Below, piece by piece: positions 1-10,761 of a DNA stretch of 64,000 bases. Location of the stretch: assembly GCA_030144725.1 (NCBI GenBank), contig JASKMD010000029.1, positions 14,356,280-14,420,279 on the forward strand. The letters are read 5' to 3'. Below the pieces are notes generated by a model. It saw only the letters and a program-made list of their open reading frames with translations. It searched no databases and was not told the DNA's origin. The number at the start of each line of letters is the position of its first letter. Position 1 is the first letter of the stretch. Source of the DNA: Haematococcus lacustris. Taxonomy: Eukaryota > Chlorophyta > Chlorophyceae > Chlamydomonadales > Haematococcaceae. The position numbers and the translations under genes were made by a program.

Positions 1-1560
1 GCAGGGGGTGGCGGGTGGGGTGGTTGTGGCTAGGGCTGGAAGGGGGGCAGACAGCGAGAGTCCATTTCTTCCTTTCTCTTTTCTTTATAGCGCAGGATGC
101 CTGCCTAAACAGCTGATGTGGTTGGCTGTGGCTGTGTGTGTCTATGGCTGTGGTTGGCTGTTTAATGATATATTGTAATGTAATGGACCTCACTTCCGCC
201 CCGGTTGGATGGCGACCTGATACACCTCCCAGCACGGCCACTCCACTTGGTTGTTGTTGCTGCATCCCTGTGATGTCCCCGAATAAGAAACGGAAGCGCC
301 CCGTCTCCCCCGCACAGAGCGCAGCCGGTAAGCCACAAAGCTTGCCGGCCCTCCGAAGCTAGCTGACAACGCGAAGCAGTGTGCACCACGCGACACTGGG
401 ACTCCATCAAGTCCTGCCGTGCGTGTGCTGTGCTTCCCGTGTCTGCAGGTGCCAGTGGCAGTGGGCAGCACGGTGATGAGGATGTTTCTACTTGTTTGGA
501 GTGGTCGAGTAAGATTACCCACAGCCAAACATATTGCTTTAGAAACATCAGCAAGGGAAAGGGCGAGGTTGGCATGGCCAGAAGTCAGGCTAGACAAGCA
601 AGGGGAAAATTGGGTACCATGCTGTTCTCCACATCCAGGCCACCATTTGCTACCGCAGTTGCACCGTCAGGTTCCGCGTGCTGAAATAGTGAGCGGCGTT
701 GAAGCGCAGGCCCGCAGGCCCGCAGGCCTAAAGTTGTGTCCACGCAACAAGGTTGCTGTAGGGAGCGACATACATACGTGTAAGGTTGAAGGCAGGGGCC
801 CGTCTTTCTCGCTGGCCAGGTCGGTTTCGTCGGTTGTACTGGGTAGCTCGACTTCCTAGCTCCTGCAAAGCTAAGGAGCAATGCCTGTAATAATGTTCCG
901 CAACCAGCACAGCCTCGAGCTCCGCAACCTCCAATATACTATCAAGTGAAGCGGACATTTCCCCTTGAGATGTTGTACTCGCGAACCTCATTTGCGGAAC
1001 TGGCGGCCCAGGCCAAGGCCAGCTTGGCGACTGAAACTGTGGAGCAGCGGAAGGAAGCCAATGAACAGCATCGAGCAGCTATTGCGGAATTTGCCAAGCA
1101 CTTGTCTGGCCTCCAACCCACAAGCTGATGTGATGTGATGTGATGTCACCACTGAGGGGCTTCAATGCTGATGTAAACAACACCACTGTCTTAAAGTAGC
1201 AGCCGAGTAGTTGTTCCAGTGGTGTTGTGATCTGTTGATGTTGTTGGCATGCTGGGAAGTTGCTCCTGTTGGCATGCTGGGAAGTTGCTAGCAGCAGCTT
1301 AGGGCTGCTTGTGCACAATGGCATAGTGGGGTCAAGTTTCTCCTGTAAGACCCGCTTCATCAGGTTACACAACTCTGCTTGCAACCGCCTTAACTCCGCT
1401 ACTGCATCAGCTATGGCTACATGCTGGTACAATTGCTTGGTCTACTCAGCAAGGCTGCTGCTCCAGCAATGCTGCTGATGCATGATCTCTTCCCGCACTG
1501 CTTGTAGACGCTGTTATATAGCGTGACGCGCCTGAAAACACCACATGCAACACCACATGC
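1..1560. other. Region without a confident gene
   Basis: No complete gene was recognised. Two weak coding hints overlap on opposite strands. On the minus strand, about 991-728 reads a helix-rich stretch containing EAVLVAEHYYRHCSLAL followed by an arginine-rich segment, which loosely resembles the start of algal DDE-type transposase reading frames. On the plus strand, 946-1128 reads a short acidic helical segment (FAELAAQAKASLATETV) that could be the last exon of something. A GATGT micro-repeat lies at 1127-1146. None of these can be assigned with confidence. Confidence 0.3.
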
Positions 1561-1565
1561 ACAGG

Positions 1566-2275
1566 CAAGGGCTGGGGCAAGGGCTGGGGCAAGGGCTGGG
1601 GCAAGGGCTGGGGCAAGGGCTGGGGCAAGGGCTGGGGCAAGGGCTGGGGCAAGGGCTGGGGCTGGGGCTGGGGCTGGGGCTGGGGCTGGGGCTGGGGCTG
1701 GGGCTGGGGCTGGGGCTGGGGCTGGGGCTGGGGCTGGGGCTGGGGCTGGGGCTGGGGCTGGGGCTGGGGCTGGGGCTGGGGCTGGGGCTGGGGCTGGGGC
1801 TGGGGCTGGGGCTGGGGCTGGGGCTGGGGCTGGGGCTGGGCTGGGCTGGGCTGGGCTGGGCTGGGCTGGGCTGGGCTGGGCTGGGCTGGGCTGGGCTGGG
1901 CTGGGCTGGGCTGGGCTGGGCTGGGCTGGGCTGGGCTGGGCTGGGCTGGGCTGGGCTGGGCTGGGCTGGGCTGGGCTGGGCTGGGCTGGGCTGGGCTGGG
2001 CTGGGCTGGGCTGGGCTGGGCTGGGCTGGGCTGGGCTGGGCTGGGCTGGGCTGGGCTGGGCTGGGCTGGGCTGGGCTGGGCTGGGCTGGGCTGGGCTGGG
2101 CTGGGCTGGGCTGGGCTGGGCTGGGCTGGGCTGGGCTGGGCTGGGCTGGGCTGGGCTGGGCTGGGCTGGGCTGGGCTGGGCTGGGCTGGGCTGGGCTGGG
2201 CTGGGCTGGGCTGGGCTGGGCTGGGCTGGGCTGGGCTGGGCTGGGCTGGGCTGGGCTGGGCTGGGCTGGGCTGGA
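1566..2275. repeat. G-rich tandem array evolving from 12-mer to 6-mer to 5-mer
   Basis: About 710 bp of continuous tandem repeat in three blocks. First about seven copies of a 12-mer GGGCTGGGGCAA, then GGGGCT hexamers to about 1838, then about 87 GGGCT pentamers to 2275. All G-runs are on the plus strand and all C-runs on the minus strand. Long open frames through it (GLGWAG or GAGAGA peptides) come from the repeat having no stop codon and are not genes. Runs of three to four G at short spacing could form G-quadruplexes (inference). Confidence 0.97.
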
Positions 2276-5200
2276 TTAGCGATGAAGCGATTGCCTGGGC
2301 TTGATTAGCGATGAAGCCAGCAGTGCGGGCCTATGGAGCACGGCCAGTGGATACAAGCGCAGCCATTTTAGCGGACCCGGCTAGGCTTCGCTTCGAGCGC
2401 CTGGTCATGGCTCAAAACCATCTAAGTGCGGCTGGCATCGACCGAAAGGTCCATCGACGACTCCGACGGCAGGATAGGAGTCTTTGCTACCAATGTGTAC
2501 AGTTCAGGCTGGCGGAAGGCCATCATTTCGGGCAAATAGTCCTTGGCATTGCCATGTGCATCGCGTTTTCCACAAAATTTCATGTTTTTTCGGATTTAGT
2601 ACCAGCAGACATGTCATTCCGCTTCCTCCACAGTACACTTTTGTGCATGTATCCAATGCGGTTCCCCTGGTGTTCATTGCAAGGCGTTTGGTACGTTTGG
2701 CATACAGTTAGATCTTTTGGCAGTGTGTCCCTCACCACCACTCGCCATTGACCGATCTGATGCATGTTGAGGTCAAGTCAGTGCCAGGGTGTGAGTGTGT
2801 GGTACAGCTAGCGGCTGAAGAAGTTTCAGGTCCAAAGCCTCACGGCGTACCCCCTCAACCCGGCCATGAGACAAGCCTCTAGCAAGCAGCATGTAGCACA
2901 CACTGTAGACACCCAGTAGGCACCTGGACATCGCCGAAGACATCGCCGCAACAACAGTCATACTTTAGGGCGCAAATAAGAGCGATGGAGCGCTGCTGGC
3001 GTTGTGTGCTGGTCGGGGCCCCCGAACATTGGACGGGGTCGCGGACCAGCCGATCACCATAGGCCTGTTCCTCTGAGCCGATGCTAACGTGCGCGGCGCT
3101 GCGTCAAGGCGTGCCAATCTTACATCGTGAAGCGGTGTATAGAGTCAGTTAGGTCCGTCCGAAAAATGGCTATTTTTTCCCCTGCTTGTCTAGCCTGACC
3201 AGAAGAGGGTGCCTGTTCATAATGCACTTAATGTGCAAAAGGCCTGTGCCAGGATGCTCCTGAGGGCCAACTGCTCATTGGATGCTGTACCCAAACTGTG
3301 GCAGCATGCTTCGCCCTGTTTCAGCTCTTGGCACTGTCATGCTGCTGCTTCCTCACCTGTTCCTTCACTGCCGCCGTGCTGTTTAGTACCACTGCTCTTG
3401 CTATGCCTCGATACTGCGGTATGTATGCCGTTGTTGGCGCCTGTAACCAGGCTGTGCGAAAGGCGTACTCTATTTCAACCAACTATCGTGATTGCGCCGA
3501 GTGCGGGATGCACGGGGCACTGCGCGCTGGGATACGGCCTCAACTACCAAGCCACGTGTTTTAGCGGAATGCTCTTGACAAACGATCGTTAGCATGGTGA
3601 CAACTGAACAACAAGAAACTGGATATGAACTGCACAACATCCGCTATGTCCGAAGTAAGTGCACTGCCCTTGCATTGATTCTAGTTCACGACAACAGCAA
3701 TGAGTATAATGGTACAAACTGGGTGCGCACGTATATATCTCAGGATGTGCAGGCATATGTGGGCTGACACAAGCTGAGAGTAGTGATGCACAACACAACA
3801 CTACAATGCACATGCAAGCTCAATGTCCTTCATGACGCCAGCTGGATGAATGGCCTGGTTAGGACCAGGAGCTATACACAGCCAGTGTGGTCTGGGCTGG
3901 CTTGGGGTATGTGGCAGTCCAGCCTCGTGTAGGCCCGCTCAGTACTTGAGGATGACGTAGAAGGCGTGGATGACGCCAGGCTACACAGCATCAGTAGCAT
4001 GCAAAGCAGAGCTCTGAGCATAACACTGGCAGTGCCCATGGGTTGGTGTGCAGCTTGGCTGAGCTGTGAGCATGCTGGCAGGTATGCAAAACCACTTGTC
4101 AGGGCAGGGACATGGACTACGACTTGCAGCCGGCTGACGCATGGCGAGCTGACTCTTGCTTGTGCGAGGTCTGGCAGCACACAGGAACAACCAAGTGTGC
4201 CAAGACAGGCCTACAATGCTGGGCTGGGTTGCGCCTGCCACTTACAAGCCATGCCAGCAGCGTCAACAAGACATTGATCCTGCGAGCAAAGTATGTAGGA
4301 AGTTAGTCACATTGTGCTAGGCATGATGGCACACTCCTGACACTGCCGCAAGGCGAGAGTCACAGTCTCTAGAACCTTCTCATATAAACTGTACACATTG
4401 CCACACAGCTGTCCTTGTCCCGGCACACCCTTGCTGATGTGGAGGCCACCCCTACCAGAAAGTCTTGTTGAGCCGTTCCGTTTCTGTAAGGACGCCGAGG
4501 GGAGGCAGAAAGAACGCGAGCACAAACTTGCCGACACTGCGCGTCAGCATTGAGCACGGTGTGAGAAGTAGTCAGCCTGCCGATGACGTACGCAGCGGGT
4601 ACTTACTCGCCCCAAGTCAGCATCCTGCTTCTCTCTGCTGTTCGTGCGGCGGCTCCTCTCGATACGACAGCAGGGCGCTGGTCGACGCTGCTTTGCTGGC
4701 GGGCGGAGCGAGGGTCTGCGTTTGAAGTGGCTACTGTGGTGCTTGCTGGGCGCGGTCCGATGTGCTGAGCTTGCGCGACCCCTGACGCTATGTGTTGGGT
4801 GCGCTGGTGATGTGTAGTGTGGCCGACATCACACTTGCGTCAAGTTCTTGTCAGGAGGGCGGACAGTCGCCTGACGAGCGACTTGCGCGACTGCTCGTGC
4901 AGCGTAACAGCGCGCCAGGATCCTGACGAGAGTACGTCCAAGGAATGCGTATGGAGGGCAGGGTACGAAACACGGTGGGCGCCAATGACTATCCCAGAGG
5001 TGACAGAAGCACGAGCTAACACGTGGGTACACAGCCAACAGCATGAGCAAAGGAGGCCGCTCCTAGCGCACCTGGGGCCTTGGGCGTGCTGCTGACTGGG
5101 CTTGAGCCTGGCAGAGGATAATGATGCAGCACCAGCAAACCCAGGAGAAGTGGGTAGCTAGCACCTCTGTGCGGACAGCAAACAAGCTGTCAAAGCCAGC

Positions 5201-6064
5201 ATAGACTGCAGTATGCACACCGCCTTGACACAGCAGAGGGCTTCAGCCACCTGCAGATACTGCATGGCATGCCCGGCATACAAGGCAGGGGTGGTCACAA
5301 CTGGCCAGCAGCTCCACTTGCTGCTGTGGCTGATCACTCCGCCATGCCAAAACCGAGCAGGCCTGGCCAAGAGAGGCAGCGATAGCTAACTGCACACATT
5401 CACCCTCCAGGAAGGGTGTGCGTGAACAAGAGCTGAGGGCACTAGCTAGGAGTGAGAGCTACACAGCAGTGCATAGTGTCACGCTGCCCAGTCGCTGTTG
5501 CAGCGAGTTACTCGCATGCATGATTGATCATTGCTGGAACAGCAGTAGGCCTGCTTGAAGTTGAGGCTGGTCCTGCTGCTTAGCTTTTGAGAGCCAACAG
5601 CAGCTGGCCACAGACCGTGAGAGGCCGCTACCATTCTTATGACAGCTGGATCGCTGATACCCTTCATTGTCAAGTAGTGCCGAGCGCCGGACATGCACGC
5701 CGAATGCTGAAGTGTATTTGTGTGTTATTTCAAACATTATGGCGATTATATGCGTGCAACATCGAGCCTGGCTAGTGAGTGGCATAAACAGCCCTTACAC
5801 GGCTGCGGAGGTAGTGCTACGCACGGGTGACACACAGTCTCGCCCAAGTCGTAACCTACAGGTCACCTCTGTACTATTGAGGTCAGACCACCGCAGCCAA
5901 GCTGCAGCATTATCGAGGCGTGTGGAGCTACTGAGAAGGTGGGCCTGGTGGGCGGCGTTGGCCATCTGCACGTAACTGTACATGGATGCCGCCGTTCCGC
6001 ATCACCTCCAGCATACCAGCATCATACAATCAAGCTGTTTGCGTGACGCGCAGGCTGTGCACTA
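2276..6064. other. 3.8 kb with no recognised gene
   Basis: Short open frames occur on both strands, for example 2311-2751 (+) and 3209-3592 (+), but none shows a recognisable domain, convincing splice structure or homology I can name. Base composition is lower in G+C than in the flanking genes in places. A 30-bp segment around 3170-3205 matches, inverted, a segment at 574-612. The interval ends just before the signal-peptide exon of the metalloprotease and may hold its promoter; no clear TATA element was identified. Confidence 0.4.
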
Positions 6065-9000
6065 ATGTACCCCACAACAGTGACATTCCTGCTACTCGCG
6101 TGCTGCTGTGTAAGCATCGGCGGACGGCAGTTTGAAGGTGAGTGTAAACAGCACCTTGCTTGGCACCGCACACAATCGGCAGCCCTTGTTCACACACCAA
6201 TCGCATTCATTGCAGCTGAAGTGCAAGGTCGTCTCCTCCAGCTGGATGAGATGCACCCTGATGGTCACCACCAGTCGTCCTACGTCCTTGTCACTGCCAC
6301 ATCGTCAGTGCTCCAAATGGCTTACAGCCCGTTGCTTGATGACACCCAGTCTGGCGACCTGGTTCAGATGGTTGTGCAAGGCAGGGTCAGCAACACAGCA
6401 GCACAAAAGAGACTGGGCACCACCTTCAGCGAACAGGCCTCTTCCACACCCATCCAGCGGGTTGCCGCCCTGCCTGGTGTTGCTCTCGAGGCCACCAAGC
6501 TCGAGCTAGTGCAGTTCAGCCAGCCAGTCAGCCCCTCTCCCGCACCCTCTCCATACAATCCACTCGACTCCCCTCCAAAGGAAGTCAGCTGGGAAGGGAG
6601 TGAAACCTCCACTGCTGACGAAGCCAGCGAAGGCTTGACAGCTGGTGCTGGCTCTTTTGCATTCCAACTAGCAGGCACAGTTGTAGAGGGCCGCCAGTCA
6701 GTCAGAGCGGCGCGTCACAGCAGGGACAGTGTTGCCACGATGCTAGAGGCCTCTGAGGCTGCTGGTTCACAGCCCAAGCCAGCTGCCAGCCCCCAGCCTG
6801 GCCCATCCACCCCAGAGCCCTACATTGAGTTCAGTAGCGCCCCTGACACAGCTGACCACCCAGCCACAGCCGCTCTGCTGCTTCCAAGCACAACATCACC
6901 TCTCCAGAGCTCCACCTCCACCTCACAGGTTACAACCCCTGCCCTTGCCTTCAGCCCTTCCCTGCCACAGCTCCAGGCGACCACTGCCGCGGGGGCTGTG
7001 TCTCCGCGGCCCCCCAGGCCCCCCCCGCCCCCCCCCCGTCCTGCTTCCCGGTCGCACTCAGAGGGTCGTCACAGACTTGTCTACAATCTTCTACCTCATG
7101 GACTTTTGTGGCCTTGGCGGAGGGTCAGTGGCTAGCGAGGCTGCTTTCACAGCCCAGCTGTTCAACAGCAGCACTCCGCTGCAAGACTACTGGTCCACCT
7201 GCTCCCTGGGTCTCGCCGCCATGACGCCTGAGAACACGCTCGTTGTCACTGTGCGGCTGCCTTGCTCCGGCGTGAACCCGGACACGGGTGACAGCTGGGA
7301 TGCGCGCGTCTGCAGCAGTAGCAACCTGATGCGCATCGCAGCGTTTGCGGACAGGTGCGTCTGGCAAGTTTCACATCACTGCGCCATGAAATTGGACATT
7401 GTACTGCCATGAAATTGGATTGGCGCCATGAACATTAGGTGACCCATGCTGCGCCTTGATCTGCGTTCTTCTGCTCACAGGCAAGTTATGAGTGTGATGG
7501 GCATCAACCATCACCGCTACCGACACCATATCCTGGTCATGCCACAGAACATGAGTCAGTGGATGCCTGGCTGCACCTGGGCTGGAAACGCTGTGGTGGG
7601 GTTCTCGCAGCCTATTTGGTCTCACATCTGGGTCTCTGGTGACTTTTGGCAACAACAGCAGGTGGGGAACCTGGCTCTTGTTGCTCTCCTGTGGGTGGTC
7701 CTGAGAGGCAGGGTGGATGAGAGGCATTCCTGTTCCATAGAGCTGTCACTATTATGGGTTAGCATTGGGTCAGCTGGCCTGACTTCTTCTACTCACTTCC
7801 TTTCCATCCAGTGCTTTGCATGTAGCTCACTTGTGCTGTATGTGCTTGTGCTGTGCCGCGCAGCTCTATATGCACGAGGTCGGCCACAACTATGTGCTGG
7901 GTCACTCGAACACGCTGAGAGGCGCGCCCACTACAACACGTCCTGACGTTGATCCCAACGCCTGCAGCCACTGCGACTGGAGCAGCGCAATGGGGTACTG
8001 CTGCCAGCGCCGCTGCTTCAACGCGCCGCACGCATGGCAGATGGGCTGGTCTCAGGCCGTGGACGCAATCGACTCTCGTACCCTCACGCCGGGGACTACG
8101 CGCATCTACTCCCTGCCATCGCAGCTGTCTGCCCGCCGCAGCTTCTTGTCGGTCACCACGGACTGGGCCGTCCCGTCTCTCACCCCGCCCTCACCAGCTC
8201 CGCCTGCTCAGTTCACGGGCAGCGGGGCGGTGCGGCGAACGAGTCGTCGCCTGTCCCAACTGCGACTGGACAGCAATAGTTCGCCAAGCTCTGTTGGTGG
8301 CGCCAGCCAAGCCGCGCCCACGCTCACTAGCCCCCACACGTTCTGGATCAGCTGGCGACCCGACACCGCCGTCTATGACACTGCCATGCCCGGTTATGGC
8401 AATGGCCTGCTGATCCACTTGTGAGTCGGCCAGCCAGCCTGTATGGGGGCAGGCTGCATGTAGGTGGGTAGGCATTGGGACGTTCATGTTTCCCTGCCCC
8501 TTGCTGCCCCTGCCTAGTGAGCTAACTGGGCAGTCCAGGCTGCATCACCGGGCTCTTGGTGCCCAACTTTCCACCAAGCTGCATGGTCATGGAAAGCGCT
8601 GCATGCATGCAGGTTTGACCCTATCAACCAGCGGGACGACAGCGACACCTACCTCATGGCCCTGCTGCAGCCCGACACATCCAAGCCGCAGCCTGTGTCG
8701 TGGGCAGAGCTGCAGTATGGTAGTGGGCTGGTCGTCAGGCTGCTGGGCGTGCCATCCAATGGATCAGCGACAGTGTCGGTGTGCCGGCCCAGTGCAACCA
8801 GCGAGAGCGGGGCAGCGCAGTGTGGCGACGGTCTGGACAACGATTGTGACGGGTTGATGGACCTAGATGACCCAGACTGTGCTGCCTTCCAGCCTTCGCC
8901 ACCTCCCTCCCCACCTCTGCTCCCGCCCTCTCCTCCTCCCTCTCCTTCCCCACCCTCCCCCTTCCCTCCCCTCCCCCCACCCTCCCCTCCCCCCCTCCCC

Positions 9001-9072
9001 ACCACCTCCTCCCCCGTCTCCACGACCACCACAGCCACCACCACCATCTCCCAGAACACAAAGCAGCCCTAA
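6065..9072 (+). CDS. Gametolysin-like metalloprotease (peptidase family M11)
   Basis: A secreted zinc protease of the gametolysin family, which in volvocine algae digests hydroxyproline-rich cell walls. The ATG at 6065 opens a signal peptide (TFLLLACCCVSIGG). Predicted exons: 6065-6137, 6216 to 7354 (one frame break near 7020-7040), 7481-7661, 7864-8420, 8613-9072; the later junctions are GT-AG and keep frame. The catalytic motif HEVGHNYVLGH is at about 7873-7905, with the three zinc-ligand histidines and the glutamate present. A proline/serine linker precedes the catalytic domain. After it comes a MopE-type motif (DGLDNDCDG, about 8827-8853), then a PPSPPP tail rich in threonine. A second frame near the end stays proline-rich to 9172, so the exact C-terminus is uncertain. 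The family call is firm; wall substrate and timing are inference. Confidence 0.88.
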
Positions 9073-10761
9073 GCCACCTGCACCACGCCCACCCATACCA
9101 GGCAAGAGACCGCCCCCACCCCGCTCTAAGACCACTGCCCGGCGGCCGCCGCCTCCGCCACCTCCATTCTAGAAAGCAGGGCGCTTCGTCAAGACAGCAG
9201 CTGCAGCAGCTACTGTATCCCAAATGGTCTTACGTAGCAAGTTACCATCGATCTGTCCATTTTTTGCACATGGTAGTATGTGCCCTTTCTCATGTGCAGT
9301 GCAATGTGTGCCAGCAGTGTGCAGCTTCAGAGATCAGACATAGCCCAGAACGTGTCTCAGGAGTAGCAACGATTGTATTGTGTTGCAATGGATGGCTCAC
9401 ACCCCTTCACCCCTTCACACCACTTTACTGTGCGGCCACACGCTGGTTTGCAAAGCTCAAACTGTTTTAAACAAGAAGAGGCTCCTGACAAGCTTTGTTG
9501 TGGTGCGCGGCGCGGGTCAAGTGCCTGGCATCGTCGACTGAACCCATCATTGTATCATGTGAGGCCATTCCATGCTGACGAGAGCCTTTGCCCAACATGA
9601 ACTCATCTGACCACCTGGACATCCTCACATGGTAACAACCTAGTGGTCAGCCTACTAGCACCCTCAAACAGTCGGCGACGGCTGCAGCAGTAAGCAGTCA
9701 AGCACAAAAGCATGACACTCATGCTCTTGGTGAGTCCCAGATGCCTTACCACTGATGCCTCTTTGTGTGTAACAATGTGCGTATGGGTGATATGTTACCT
9801 GCTTGTCACGTTATGTTTTAATCTGTTGCGCCCACTTTGCGCTTGCGTGTTGAGCTAACGTCATCGGCAGCTGCCAACCCCTGCTGCTCCTGAGCTGCAG
9901 CAGCACCTTGTGGTGACAGCTGTCAGGTGGGGCCAGCAGGAGTGGTGAGCAGCCCAGGGGGTGCACCACCACTAGCTGCCAGCAGCCACCGGGAAGGGGC
10001 AGGAGGTGGGCGAGAGGGCAGGGCTACCGCTAGGTGGGAGTGGGAGGGCAGTTTTAGAGCTGGGATGGGGTGGGAAGATAGGGCTAGGGCTGGCAGGTGG
10101 CGGGGCATGCCAGGTACAGGGAAGGCGGGTGAGGCAAAGACGGCAGCAAGGGCATGGTGGGAGGCAAGGTGGTTGAGGCTGAATCCAAGAGCGTATCACG
10201 CCAAGATCAGCTTCAGCAGGCTCTGAATGACACAGCGTTAAGCTATTGCTGTACCCTGTTATCGGAATGCGAGAATCCGTTGAGAATTGCACAGTCCGCT
10301 ATCAACCGTCAACCAACACATACATCGCGGTGTTCGCCTCTTTCCTAGCATGCATTATGCCCCACCGCCAGGAATTTGTGCTGCGTGCATTAAGAAGCGA
10401 ATCATGTGTGGCAGGTTAGTACATGGACTGGTCGACTTAGCTGCTCATCGTGGTAGTGACTGGCCTATGTACTGCCGCAGGGCTGTGGACGACTCTCAGC
10501 ACCCAATGCTCTGATCATCTGTGAGTGAGCCTGACCGCCAACCGCCATCGGCCGCCCGTGCAAGTCTGCATCCTGCTGCTCGCGTTGAACAGCAGGTATC
10601 ACGCCAGTAAAGACTCGGCGCGCAGCATTGCTAGAACATGCAGTCATACTACCACATTTACCGAGGTAACTTCTGGCAACTGCCACTGTGCATCAGCAAC
10701 CCCAACGTGAGGCGATCATTGACCAAATGTCACTTGTGTCATACTGCATGGAACATCGCAG
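9073..10761. other. Gene-poor interval
   Basis: The first 100 bases continue a proline-rich frame of the upstream protease (to 9172) that may be its true tail if a frame break exists. The rest has no recognised gene. A purine-rich, G-rich stretch lies at about 9925-10160. Close to the end, 10638-10665 has an ATG and a donor-like site, but splicing it to 10762 does not give the frame used by the downstream gene, so it was not taken as its first exon. Confidence 0.4.

Noticed and set aside
1523..2308. Long open frames giving GLGWAG/GAGAGA peptides
   Set aside because: Produced by a tandem repeat lacking stop codons; all frames are similarly open.
6138..6215. Reading the gametolysin signal exon straight through
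   Set aside because: The 78-bp stretch has good GT/AG borders, and its removal joins the frame to a segment typical of the family; it is in-frame, so retention cannot be fully excluded.
10638..10665. Candidate first exon of the helical-repeat gene
   Set aside because: Splicing to 10762 gives a different frame that soon stops.
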